A stretch of DNA of 7,057 nucleotides, taken from contig JAAYKS010000312.1 of the NCBI GenBank assembly GCA_012522285.1, forward strand, positions 1 to 7,057, given 5' to 3'. The DNA is from Clostridiaceae bacterium. GTDB taxonomy: Bacteria; Bacillota; Clostridia; Saccharofermentanales; UBA5734. How positions within the stretch are numbered: the stretch's first letter is position 1; each line of letters starts with the position of its first letter. Both the position numbers and the translations under genes were made by a program. The notes beneath the pieces are model-generated. The model was not told where the DNA came from. It was given only the letters and a program-made list of their open reading frames with translations, and did not search any database. Below, piece after piece: positions 1 through 6,318 of the stretch.

Positions 1-360
1 CGCACATAAAGAGCAGGGGGTGTCAACGGATTGGATGCCCGACTCGGCTTCTCTGCCGGACAGGAAAAGCCGGGTGCCCAGCCCGGACGCCAGCTCCGAA
101 AAGGGAATCCCCCTTTCCGCGCAAAACGCGGCGACAAGATCGGTGTTGCCGCGTTCGAATCCCATCCGCACAGTCGCGGCGGCCAAGGTGAACCGGACCG
201 GGTGATAGGCGGACAGCCGGTGCAGCGCGTGGAGCAGTGCCATGCTGTCCTTGCCGCCGGATATACCGACCAGAAGGCGGTCTTCGGGTCGCACCATCCG
301 GAAATCAAACAATGCTTTTTGGACGGCGGAAACCAGCTTGTTGCGCGTGTCGTTCTTCAT
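1..360 (-). CDS. ttcA: TtcA-like tRNA 2-thiocytidine synthetase, PP-loop ATPase (5' part, cut by window edge)
   Basis: This is the N-terminal 120 codons of a gene reading leftward and leaving the window. The PP-loop motif SGGKDS is at residues 34-39, and CSLC is at residues 116-119 just before the edge. In TtcA the PP-loop binds ATP to adenylate the target base, and the CxxC cysteines help hold an Fe-S cluster used to thiolate cytidine 32 of tRNA. The lysine in SGGKDS together with CxxC favours TtcA over TilS, which typically has SGGVDS and lacks this CxxC. The N-terminus (helix ending in DFRMV, then DRLLVGISGGKDS) matches the family layout, so the ATG at 358-360 is well supported although it has no Shine-Dalgarno sequence. 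No in-frame start exists in the roughly 30 bases upstream. It is divergent from the phosphoribosyltransferase gene. The C-terminal half, including any third cluster cysteine, is not visible, so a related PP-loop thiolase remains possible. Confidence 0.8.
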   Translation of the reverse strand, partial: MKNDTRNKLVSAVQKALFDFRMVRPEDRLLVGISGGKDSMALLHALHRLSAYHPVRFTLAAATVRMGFERGNTDLVAAFCAERGIPFSELASGLGTRLFLSGREAESGIQSVDTPCSLCA

Positions 361-366
361 GCATCG

Positions 367-395
367 AGTATAGACGGCACATTGTCTGCCCGCAA
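367..395 (-). promoter_or_regulatory. Sigma-A type promoter for the ttcA-like gene
   Basis: On the minus strand a -35 TTGCGG (395-390) and a -10 TATACT (372-367) are separated by exactly 17 bases. The -10 matches five of six consensus bases. A start site about 7 bases past the -10 falls at 360, the A of the predicted ATG. Seen: the boxes and spacing. Inferred: promoter activity and the start site. Confidence 0.55.
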
Positions 396-416
396 GACGA
401 CGTCAAAGACCTGCGG

Positions 417-444
417 TTGCGCCGGTTTACCGAGGGCGTATAAT
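417..444 (+). promoter_or_regulatory. Promoter for the phosphoribosyltransferase gene
   Basis: A perfect -10 TATAAT lies at 439-444, with a weak -35 TTGCGC at 417-422 and a 16-base spacer. Transcription would start near 451, giving a leader of about 37 bases before the ATG at 488. The -10 box overlaps an in-frame ATG at 443, which argues against that ATG as the translation start. The -35 is poor (three of six matches), so an activator or another -35 cannot be excluded. Confidence 0.5.
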
Positions 445-487
445 GGTTGCGGACTCTATCCTGTCTGAAAGAGAGCGTGGATTTTCC

Positions 488-1048
488 ATGGGCACAACCT
501 ATCTTCTTCAGGTCGCCGGGCTCGAGCGCGAACTGCCGGTCTGCCGCATCACGGACGATTTATACATCGGGGCGTTTGTCATCTTCGGAGACATCGAACT
601 CACCCAGGCCTGTGCGGAGGCATTGCTGCGGATCGCGCCGCCGTACGATATCCTGATCACCGCAGACAGCAAAGGGATTCCCCTGGTCTACGAGATGGCC
701 CGGCAGCGCGGCGACGAGCGCCATGTGATCGCCCGCAAGGCCGCAAAACTCTATATGAAAGATGTGGTATCCGCCGAGGTGCGGTCGATCACAACCGACC
801 GGATCCAGACGCTGTATCTGGACGGAGGGGACGTCGAACACCTCCGCGGTCGCCGTGTCCTGATCGTGGACGACGTGATCAGCACCGGCGAGTCATTGCG
901 CGCGCTGGAGGAGTTGGTCGACAAGGCCGGCGGGGAAATCGTCGGCCGCATGGCGATCCTGGCAGAGGGGGAGGCCGGCAAGCGGAACGACATCCAGTAT
1001 CTGGCCTATCTGCCGCTGTTGAACGCGGACGGAACCCCCAAGGACTGA
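488..1048 (+). CDS. Type I phosphoribosyltransferase, adenine phosphoribosyltransferase-like
   Basis: A 186-residue cytosolic protein of the type I PRTase fold. The PRPP-binding signature VLIVDDVISTGES is at residues 124-136, preceded by a hydrophobic strand. An upstream ARKAAKL stretch (about 82-88) resembles the R-K-x-x-K-L segment of adenine phosphoribosyltransferase. The length is close to E. coli Apt (183 residues). Family members join a nucleobase to PRPP, releasing pyrophosphate and forming a nucleotide. The substrate here is not certain: the C-terminal part and hood region do not clearly match Apt or xanthine PRTase, and adenine is only the nearest guess. An in-frame ATG at 443 would add 15 residues but sits inside the predicted -10 box. 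The ATG at 488 is preceded by a purine-rich GAAAGAGAG (467-475), a loosely spaced Shine-Dalgarno. nnr follows after 43 bases on the same strand and is probably co-transcribed. Confidence 0.8.
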   Translation: MGTTYLLQVAGLERELPVCRITDDLYIGAFVIFGDIELTQACAEALLRIAPPYDILITADSKGIPLVYEMARQRGDERHVIARKAAKLYMKDVVSAEVRSITTDRIQTLYLDGGDVEHLRGRRVLIVDDVISTGESLRALEELVDKAGGEIVGRMAILAEGEAGKRNDIQYLAYLPLLNADGTPKD

Positions 1049-1091
1049 GACACCCGCAGCCTTCGGGCAGGACACGGGAGGTGGCTTAGGG

Positions 1092-2657
1092 ATGCGAACC
1101 ATCGGCGCGAAGGCACAACAGACTGTGGACCGTGAAGCGCCATCCCGTCTGGGCATCACCTTGCACGATCTCATGATCCGGGCGGCAGAGGCCGTTGTCC
1201 GTGTTGTTTTACTGCGGCTCCGCGACGACAGACACCCCGTGGTGTTTGTTTGTGGCTCCGGCAACAACGGCGGAGACGGGTACGCCGCTGCGCACAGATT
1301 GGCCGCGCTGGGTCACGATGTCTCGGTGCTGGAAGCCGCTCCCGAACGGCCGCGCAGTTCCCTGGCCGCACGGGAGCGTGCGCTGGCGGACAAGGCGGGG
1401 TTGTTGCGGATCGTGGATCCCGGCACGGCTTTTCCCGATCATTGCCTGGTGGTTGACGCGGTGTTCGGTGCCGGCTATAGCGCTTTGCGTCCGCTGGACC
1501 CGGCCGTATCCGCGTTGTTTCTTGCCGTGGAGGACGCCAGATCCCGCGGTGCAACGGTGGTGTCGGTCGACTTGCCTTCCGGTGTCGAGGCGGATACCGG
1601 TCGCGCCTGTCCCGGGGCGGTACAGGCGGATGCGACCGTGACGTTTGTCCGTCCAAAGCCCGGTCTTTTTTTGTATCCCGGCCGCCGGTACGCCGGTAGG
1701 ATCGTGACCGATCCGATCGGAATTCCGGCACTTCTCGTCGACGAACTTCTCTCCGGGTTGCCGGACGAGCCGCTTTTGCTGGATGCCGCTTCGATCCATC
1801 CGCTGGCTGTTCCGCGTCCGGCCGACGCCCACAAGGGGACGTTTGGACGGGTGCTGGTGACCGGCGGTTCGCCCGGTATGGGCGGTGCGGCGACTCTCGC
1901 GGTCGGTGCCGCGCTGCGCAGCGGTGCCGGACTCGTACAGGCGCTGGTGCCAAAAGACGCGCGCGTGGGGATAGATGCACGCCATCCGGAAGCGCTGGGC
2001 GCGGCGGTGGATCCGTTTCCTCCCGATCCCGCGACGGCCCTTCGGTTGAGTGCGGACAAACAGGCGGTCCTGGTCGGTCCCGGTCTGGCACCCGACCCTG
2101 CGGCAGAAGAACTGGTCGCGGCTTTGTGTGTCTGTCCGTCGCCGGTGGTACTGGATGCGGGGGCTCTGACCCTCGCAGCTTTCCGCCCGGAACGGTTTGT
2201 GCCGTTGCTTGCGTCCCGCGTATCCCGCGGGATGCCCTATGCGGTACTCACACCCCATCCGGGCGAATTTGGCCGGCTGGCACCGGACCTGGACCGTTCC
2301 GATCCGGTGGCGGCCGCACGGGATTGTGCGTCCCGCTGGAGCTCCGTCGTGGTTCTGAAGGGTGCGGGGACGGTCGTCGCGTCGCCCGACGGACGATGTG
2401 CGATCAACACCACCGGAAACGACGGCCTGTCCAAAGCCGGATCCGGAGATGTACTGGCCGGGCTTCTGGCCGGGCTGTTGGCACAGGGGATGGATCCGTG
2501 GGAGGCCGCTTGCGCCGCGGTATGCCTGCACGGGATGGCAGCCGACATCGCCGCGCGCCGATCGGGCAGACGGAGCATGCTTCCCGGGGATCTGGCCCTT
2601 TGTTTCGGCGATGCGTTTAAACAAGCGGGATGGGAGAACAACACATGGATGGAATGA
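1092..2657 (+). CDS. nnr: Bifunctional NAD(P)H-hydrate epimerase / ADP-dependent NAD(P)H-hydrate dehydratase
   Basis: A 521-residue fusion that repairs hydrated NADH and NADPH. The N-terminal YjeF_N domain (about 1-215) interconverts the R and S epimers, and the C-terminal ribokinase-like domain (about 245-515) dehydrates S-NAD(P)HX using ADP in bacteria. Epimerase motifs are GSGNNGGDG (55-63), VDAVFGAG (121-128), DLPSGVEADTG (160-170) and RPKPGL with Lys189. Dehydratase motifs are KGTFGRVLVTGGSPGMGGAA (248-267), LVGPGL (327-332), LTPHPGEFGRL (386-396), LKGAGTVV (422-429) and NDGLSKAGSGDVLAG (443-457), where Asp453 is the likely catalytic base. The length fits the fused family. The start is fixed by GGGAGGTGG (1076-1084), 7 bases before the ATG. 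One mild oddity is LMIRAA at residues 28-33, where many relatives read LMENAG. The 3' end overlaps alr by 13 bp. Clostridial genomes often place nnr next to alr and acpS; no acpS is seen here. Confidence 0.95.
   Translation: MRTIGAKAQQTVDREAPSRLGITLHDLMIRAAEAVVRVVLLRLRDDRHPVVFVCGSGNNGGDGYAAAHRLAALGHDVSVLEAAPERPRSSLAARERALADKAGLLRIVDPGTAFPDHCLVVDAVFGAGYSALRPLDPAVSALFLAVEDARSRGATVVSVDLPSGVEADTGRACPGAVQADATVTFVRPKPGLFLYPGRRYAGRIVTDPIGIPALLVDELLSGLPDEPLLLDAASIHPLAVPRPADAHKGTFGRVLVTGGSPGMGGAATLAVGAALRSGAGLVQALVPKDARVGIDARHPEALGAAVDPFPPDPATALRLSADKQAVLVGPGLAPDPAAEELVAALCVCPSPVVLDAGALTLAAFRPERFVPLLASRVSRGMPYAVLTPHPGEFGRLAPDLDRSDPVAAARDCASRWSSVVVLKGAGTVVASPDGRCAINTTGNDGLSKAGSGDVLAGLLAGLLAQGMDPWEAACAAVCLHGMAADIAARRSGRRSMLPGDLALCFGDAFKQAGWENNTWME
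2633..2636 (+). promoter_or_regulatory. Ribosome binding site that decides the alr start
   Basis: GGAG inside the 3' end of nnr lies 8 bases before the ATG at 2645. An earlier in-frame ATG at 2630 overlaps this site and has no Shine-Dalgarno at usable distance. Later ATGs at 2654 and 2657 are spaced too far. The ATG at 2645 is therefore preferred. Confidence 0.65.
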
Positions 2658-3814
2658 TGCCGAACCGCTCCTGGGCGGAGGTGGACCTGGACCGGAGCGG
2701 GCACAATGCGCGCAGGATCCGCGCGATAACTCGCCGTACGGCGGAAGTGATGGGGGTCGTCAAAGCGGATGCCTACGGGCACGGGGTTTCCCGCGTCGTA
2801 CCGGTGCTGCTGGAAAACGGGGTGACCCGCCTGGCGGTTTCGATGCTCGACGAGGCACTGGAACTGAGAAAACAGGGAATCGATGTCCCGATTCTGGTGT
2901 TGGGGTATACCGATCCCCGGCGGGCGGAAGAGATCATCGCGGGCGGGATCACGCAGACGGTGTACAGCCGGGATCTCGCGACGGCACTCTCGGAGGCCGC
3001 CGGCCGCCTGGGGCGGGAAGCCAGAATCCACATCAAAATCGACACCGGCATGGGTCGGGTCGGATTTCTGGCGGGCTTCGAGGCAGTACGGGACACCCTC
3101 TGGATCGCACAACTGCCGCGGTTGGTCATCGAAGGTGCTTACACCCATTTCGCGTCCGCGGACGAAGAAGATCCGGAGTACACCCTTCACCAATATGCAC
3201 GTTTCACCGGTGTCTGTGCGGAACTGGATGCCGGCGGCGTCCCCATCCCGATCAAACATGCCTGCAACAGCCCCGCCATCCTTCGGTTCCCGTCCATGCA
3301 TATGGACATGGTTCGGGCCGGCCTGATTTTGTATGGCATGATCCCCTCGCCTTATTGCGGTGAGTCGCGCGGGCTTTTACCCGCTATGACGCTCAAGTCC
3401 AACGTGGTGCTGTGCAAATCCCTTCCGCCGGGAAGCCCGGTGAGTTACGGGAGGACGCATGTCACATCGGACCGCGCGGACATCGCGACCATCCCGATCG
3501 GATACGCGGACGGGTATTCGCGTTCTCTGGCGAATCGCGCGCAGGTTCTCCTGCATGGCCGCCGCGCACCGGTGGTCGGGCGGATTTGCATGGACATGTG
3601 CATGGTCGACGTGAGCGGTCTGGAGCACCCCGTAAAAGTGGGGGACGAGGTGGTTTTGTTCGGTCATCAAGGGGAGGCACAGATCCCGATCGAGGAGATG
3701 GCGGACTGGATGGGTACGATCAACTACGAGGTGACCTGTCTGATCGGACGACGGGTGCCGCGCGCTTATCTGAGCGACGGAACGGTCGGAAATGTGACGA
3801 ATTACTTGCTGTGA
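2645..3814 (+). CDS. alr: Alanine racemase, PLP-dependent
   Basis: A 389-residue fold-type III PLP enzyme that interconverts L- and D-alanine, supplying D-Ala for peptidoglycan. The N-terminal TIM barrel carries VVKADAYGHG, with Lys40 forming the Schiff base with PLP. IKIDTGMGRVG lies at 130-140. Arg224 in MVRAGL is placed to contact the pyridine nitrogen. The C-terminal beta domain contains VSYGR with Tyr268, matching the catalytic Tyr265 of the Geobacillus enzyme, as well as IPIGYADGYSR (283-293), GRICMD (312-317) and TINYEV (358-363). Both catalytic residues are present and the length equals the family norm, so the gene looks intact. Translation probably depends partly on ribosomes finishing nnr, since the two overlap by 13 bp in different frames. 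There is no toxin-antitoxin or acpS gene next to it, unlike the Bacillus arrangement. Constitutive housekeeping expression from the upstream promoter is likely. Confidence 0.96.
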   Translation: MDGMMPNRSWAEVDLDRSGHNARRIRAITRRTAEVMGVVKADAYGHGVSRVVPVLLENGVTRLAVSMLDEALELRKQGIDVPILVLGYTDPRRAEEIIAGGITQTVYSRDLATALSEAAGRLGREARIHIKIDTGMGRVGFLAGFEAVRDTLWIAQLPRLVIEGAYTHFASADEEDPEYTLHQYARFTGVCAELDAGGVPIPIKHACNSPAILRFPSMHMDMVRAGLILYGMIPSPYCGESRGLLPAMTLKSNVVLCKSLPPGSPVSYGRTHVTSDRADIATIPIGYADGYSRSLANRAQVLLHGRRAPVVGRICMDMCMVDVSGLEHPVKVGDEVVLFGHQGEAQIPIEEMADWMGTINYEVTCLIGRRVPRAYLSDGTVGNVTNYLL

Positions 3815-3839
3815 CGTGAGGGAGTCTCAGGTCGGTTTA

Positions 3840-3848
3840 TGATATACT
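3840..3848 (+). promoter_or_regulatory. Extended -10 promoter for the tkt-ribU unit
   Basis: TGATATACT combines a TG extension with a -10 hexamer TATACT (five of six consensus matches). No good -35 is visible 17 bases upstream (GGGAGT at 3820-3825), which an extended -10 can tolerate. Transcription would start near 3855, leaving a leader of about 53 bases before the ATG at 3908. Seen: the motif. Inferred: activity. Read-through from alr is also possible because no terminator is obvious after alr. Confidence 0.45.
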
Positions 3849-3863
3849 TCTACCAGAAAAAAA

Positions 3864-3894
3864 CGGCCTCTGCCGGAGGCATGCTAAGTTCCGG
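3864..3894 (+). other. Leader segment with competing short hairpins before tkt
   Basis: Three small helices can be drawn and they exclude one another: GCCTC/GAGGC (3866-3870 with 3876-3880, 5-base loop), CGGC/GCCG (3864-3867 with 3872-3875, CTCT loop), and CCGGA/TCCGG (3873-3877 with 3890-3894). The last would cover the first two bases of the GGAAGGAG ribosome binding site (3893-3900). Read on the minus strand, the first hairpin is followed by seven T residues (3863-3857), like an intrinsic terminator. All helices are only 4-5 bp, so this may be chance in GC-rich DNA. Confidence 0.25.
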
Positions 3895-3900
3895 AAGGAG
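3893..3900 (+). promoter_or_regulatory. Strong ribosome binding site fixing the tkt N-subunit start
   Basis: GGAAGGAG ends 7 bases before the ATG at 3908. It rules out an in-frame ATG at 3839, which overlaps the predicted promoter and would add 23 residues with no family counterpart. Confidence 0.8.
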
Positions 3901-3907
3901 AGTAGAA

Positions 3908-4750
3908 ATGGACGCTCAGGCTAAGAAAGACGTTGCGCTGTTTGCTGCCAGGATGCGCAGACACATCGTCGAACAGGTATTTAGGGCACAGTCCGGCCAC
4001 ATCGGCGGATCGATGTCCAGCGCCGACATCCTCGCAGTATTGTACACACAGGTCATGCGAGTGGATCCCGCCGATCCGAAAAATCCGGACCGCGACCGGT
4101 TTGTCCTTTCCAAAGGGCATTGTTCGCCCGCGCTGTACGCTGCACTCGCACTGAAGGGATTTTTCCCCGAGGCCGATCTGCAGGGATTCCGCAGCATCGG
4201 GAGCTATCTGCAGGGACATCCCAGTATGAAAGACGTATCCGGGGTTGACATGTCCACCGGTTCGCTCGGACAGGGGATCTCCGCTGCCGTCGGGATGGCG
4301 ATCGCAGGCAATCTCGACAAGAAGGACTACCGCGTCTATGCAATCCTCGGAGACGGGGAAATCCAGGAGGGGCAGGTCTGGGAGGCCATGATGGCCGGAG
4401 CACATTTCAAGCTCGACAACCTGTGCGCGTTTTTGGATTACAACGGACTGCAGATCGACGGAGACATCCGGGAAGTCATGAACCCGGAGAATGTCGCGGA
4501 CAAATTCAGCGCGTTCAACTGGAACGTGATCGAGATCGATGCGCACGACACCGATCAGATCCTGGACGCGATCGATCAGGCCAAAGCCACCAAAGGGAAG
4601 CCGACCATTGTGGTCGCCCACTCCCACAAAGGCAAGGGCGTGTCGTTTATGGAAGATCAGGCGGGCTGGCACGGCGTTGCACCCAAGCCCGACGAATATG
4701 AAGCCGCGATCCGCGAACTCGATGCCGAGATCGCCGCACGGGAGGGATAA
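3908..4750 (+). CDS. Transketolase, N-terminal (thiamine pyrophosphate-binding) subunit
   Basis: A 280-residue protein equal to the first domain of full-length transketolase. It carries the thiamine pyrophosphate and metal site: GDGEIQEGQVWEA (148-160) followed by DYNGLQIDG (177-185), the classic GDG-(x)n-N motif. Other conserved transketolase parts are SGHIGGSMSSAD (29-40), SKGH (68-71), GHPS (103-106), GSLGQG (118-123), KGKGV (241-245) and WHG (254-256). With the adjacent C-subunit it should form a heteromeric enzyme moving two-carbon units between ketose and aldose phosphates in the non-oxidative pentose phosphate pathway. The next gene starts 5 bases after the stop and its ribosome binding site lies inside the last codons here, pointing to balanced co-translation. 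Split transketolases also include sugar-specific forms such as apulose-4-phosphate transketolase, but no sugar catabolic genes are nearby, so the general role is favoured. Confidence 0.94.
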   Translation: MDAQAKKDVALFAARMRRHIVEQVFRAQSGHIGGSMSSADILAVLYTQVMRVDPADPKNPDRDRFVLSKGHCSPALYAALALKGFFPEADLQGFRSIGSYLQGHPSMKDVSGVDMSTGSLGQGISAAVGMAIAGNLDKKDYRVYAILGDGEIQEGQVWEAMMAGAHFKLDNLCAFLDYNGLQIDGDIREVMNPENVADKFSAFNWNVIEIDAHDTDQILDAIDQAKATKGKPTIVVAHSHKGKGVSFMEDQAGWHGVAPKPDEYEAAIRELDAEIAAREG

Positions 4751-4755
4751 GCACC

Positions 4756-5697
4756 ATGGCAAAAATTGCGACCCGAGAAGCATATGGAAAAGCGCTCGTG
4801 GAGTTCGGCGCCAATCCCGACATCGTCGTGATGGACGCGGACCTCTCCAAATCCACGTATACCAATTTGTTTAAAAAAGCCTACCCGGAGCGCCACATCA
4901 ACATGGGCATCGCCGAGGCCAATATGATGTCGGCCGCCGCGGGAATCGCCACTTGCGGGAAAACCGTGTTCGCCTCCACGTTTGCGATCTTCGCGTCGGA
5001 GCGGGCGATCGAACAGGTCCGCAACTCGATCTGCTACCCCAACCTCAACGTCAAGGTCTGCGCAACCCACGCGGGTCTGTCGATCGGTGAGGACGGAGCC
5101 TCCCACCAGATCGTCGAGGATATCGCGATCATGCGCGCGATCCCCAATATGCGCGTCATCTCGCCCTGCGATGCCGAGGAGACCCGAATGGCTGTTCGCT
5201 ACATCCTGGATACCCCGGGACCGTTCTACCTCAGACTGGGCCGCCTTGCCGTAGAAACCGTCTACGAAGAAGGGGAATGCCCCTTTACCTTTGGCAAGGG
5301 GATCCAGTTGCGGGACGGAACGGATCTGACCATCGTTGCCACCGGTCTGATGGTTCAGGAATCTCTCAAGGCGGTCGAAATCCTCAAAGAAAAGGGAATC
5401 TCCGCCCGACTGATCGACATTCACACCATCAAACCGATCGACCGCGACATTCTGGCCAAGGCATCTCATGAGACCGGCCTGATCGTAACCGCCGAAGAAC
5501 ACAATGTGTACGGTGGACTGGGCGGCGCGGTCGCGGAAGCCCTCGCACTGACCCATCCCTGCCGTATGGCAATGGTCGGTGTCCAGGATCGTTTCGGCAG
5601 GTCCGGGAAACCCGCGGAAGTACTGGCGGCCTATGGCCTCACTGCGGAAGAAATCGCCCTCACGGCTGAGCGGTTGTTCGCCGAGAAGAACAACTGA
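4756..5697 (+). CDS. Transketolase, C-terminal (pyrimidine-binding and C-terminal domain) subunit
   Basis: A 313-residue partner of the preceding subunit. The pyrimidine-binding domain (about 1-175) has MGIAEANM, with Glu54 as the conserved glutamate that activates the thiamine aminopyrimidine ring. THAGLSIGEDGASHQ (104-118) is the typical active-site loop, followed by RVISPCDAEETR (133-144) and YLRLGR (158-163). The C-terminal domain (about 185-310) holds LTIVATG, IDIHTIKPID (220-229), VTAEEHNVYGGLGGAVAE (244-261) and VQDRFGRSGKP (276-286). GGAGG at 4741-4745 precedes the ATG by 10 bases. The order N-subunit then C-subunit with a 5-base gap is the usual arrangement for split transketolases. 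DXS and pyruvate dehydrogenase E1-beta share this fold, but the paired N-subunit motifs and the length favour transketolase. The stop codon TGA overlaps the ribosome binding site of ribU, so the three genes are likely one transcript. Confidence 0.94.
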   Translation: MAKIATREAYGKALVEFGANPDIVVMDADLSKSTYTNLFKKAYPERHINMGIAEANMMSAAAGIATCGKTVFASTFAIFASERAIEQVRNSICYPNLNVKVCATHAGLSIGEDGASHQIVEDIAIMRAIPNMRVISPCDAEETRMAVRYILDTPGPFYLRLGRLAVETVYEEGECPFTFGKGIQLRDGTDLTIVATGLMVQESLKAVEILKEKGISARLIDIHTIKPIDRDILAKASHETGLIVTAEEHNVYGGLGGAVAEALALTHPCRMAMVGVQDRFGRSGKPAEVLAAYGLTAEEIALTAERLFAEKNN

Positions 5698-5708
5698 GGA
5701 GAGACGAG

Positions 5709-6311
5709 ATGGACGAACGCAGGCGGGTCGGGAAAAAAGTGAGGTGGCTCGCGAAAGCCGGCATATTGACGGCGGTCGCTGTGGTGCTGATGTACCTTGA
5801 GTTTCCTCTTCCCTTGATGCCGGATTTCCTCAAGTTCGATTTTAGCGAAGTTCCGGTATTGCTGGCCGCGTTTTCCATGGGGCCTCTGGCGGCGATCGCA
5901 ATCGAGTTTGTCAAGAACCTGATCCACCTGCCGTTCACCATGACGGGGGGAATCGGGGAACTGGCCAATTTCCTGGTCGGCGCTTGTTTTGTCGGCACCG
6001 CGGGATGGGTTTACAAAGTCCGCAAGACCCGAAAAGGTGCCGTAGCGGCGATGGGATTCGGCACACTGGCGTTGATCGTCGCCGGGGTGGTGATCAACTA
6101 CTTTATCACGTTGCCCTTCTATATCAACGTCATGGAGTTTCCGCTGGAGGCGATCATCGCCATGACGACGTCGGCGGGCAATACGATCGTAGACGGGATG
6201 TTCACACTGCTGTTGTATGTGTTTGTCCCCTTCAACTTGTTTAAAGGGGTGGTCATCTCGCTATTGGTGTATCTTTTGTACAAGCGGCTTTCGCCGTTAT
6301 TGCACAAATAG
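5709..6311 (+). CDS. ribU: ECF transporter S component, RibU-type riboflavin-binding subunit
   Basis: A 200-residue membrane protein of the RibU/FmnP family, the substrate-binding subunit that docks on the shared EcfA-EcfA'-EcfT energising module to import riboflavin. After a basic cytoplasmic N-terminus (RRRVGKKVRW, 5-14) there are about six hydrophobic segments, near 14-31, 47-66, 84-102, 111-136, 145-172 and 174-192. Family hallmarks shared with Bacillus subtilis RibU are FPLPLMPDFLKFDFSEVP (32-49), MGPLAAIAIEFVKNLIH (57-73), GELANFLVG (83-91), INYFITLPFY (129-138) and PFNLFKG (174-180). The start is supported by GAGGAGAG (5696-5703) and an 11-base gap after the transketolase stop. RibU genes often stand alone behind an FMN riboswitch, but here the gene is the last in a transketolase operon with no room for one. 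Riboflavin is the best substrate guess; a related flavin or roseoflavin-like compound cannot be excluded. The energising genes are not in the window. Confidence 0.9.
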   Translation: MDERRRVGKKVRWLAKAGILTAVAVVLMYLEFPLPLMPDFLKFDFSEVPVLLAAFSMGPLAAIAIEFVKNLIHLPFTMTGGIGELANFLVGACFVGTAGWVYKVRKTRKGAVAAMGFGTLALIVAGVVINYFITLPFYINVMEFPLEAIIAMTTSAGNTIVDGMFTLLLYVFVPFNLFKGVVISLLVYLLYKRLSPLLHK

Positions 6312-6318
6312 CATCCGG

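Noticed and set aside
1049..1091. Terminator or promoter between the PRTase and nnr genes.
   Set aside because: The only stem (CCCG/CGGG) is 4 bp without a T-tract, and no convincing -10/-35 pair is visible. The gap holds just the nnr ribosome binding site.
1209..2624. Long open frame (471 codons) on the minus strand opposite nnr, and another at 1171-2091.
   Set aside because: The plus-strand frame carries all NnrE and NnrD motifs. The antisense frames have no recognisable domain, are rich in Arg, Gly, Pro and His, and are typical shadows in GC-rich coding DNA.
3817..3829. Terminator after alr (TGAG-GGAGT-CTCA hairpin).
   Set aside because: The stem is only 4 bp and no T-tract follows. Read-through from alr into tkt remains possible.
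3839..3907. Upstream in-frame ATG at 3839 extending the transketolase N-subunit by 23 residues.
   Set aside because: It overlaps the extended -10 promoter, has no ribosome binding site, and the extension has no counterpart in transketolases. GGAAGGAG points to 3908.
3815..3907. TPP riboswitch upstream of transketolase.
   Set aside because: Only 93 bases are available, and the conserved CUGAGA and ACCUGAUCUGG-type elements are absent.
3884..5556. Two 299-codon minus-strand open frames (3884-4783 and 4657-5556) opposite the transketolase genes.
   Set aside because: They mirror the strong plus-strand transketolase frames, lack any family motif and have no plausible ribosome binding site or operon context.
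5698..5708. FMN riboswitch upstream of ribU.
   Set aside because: The gap is 11 bases and the sequence before it codes for the transketolase C-subunit, so there is no room for the aptamer.
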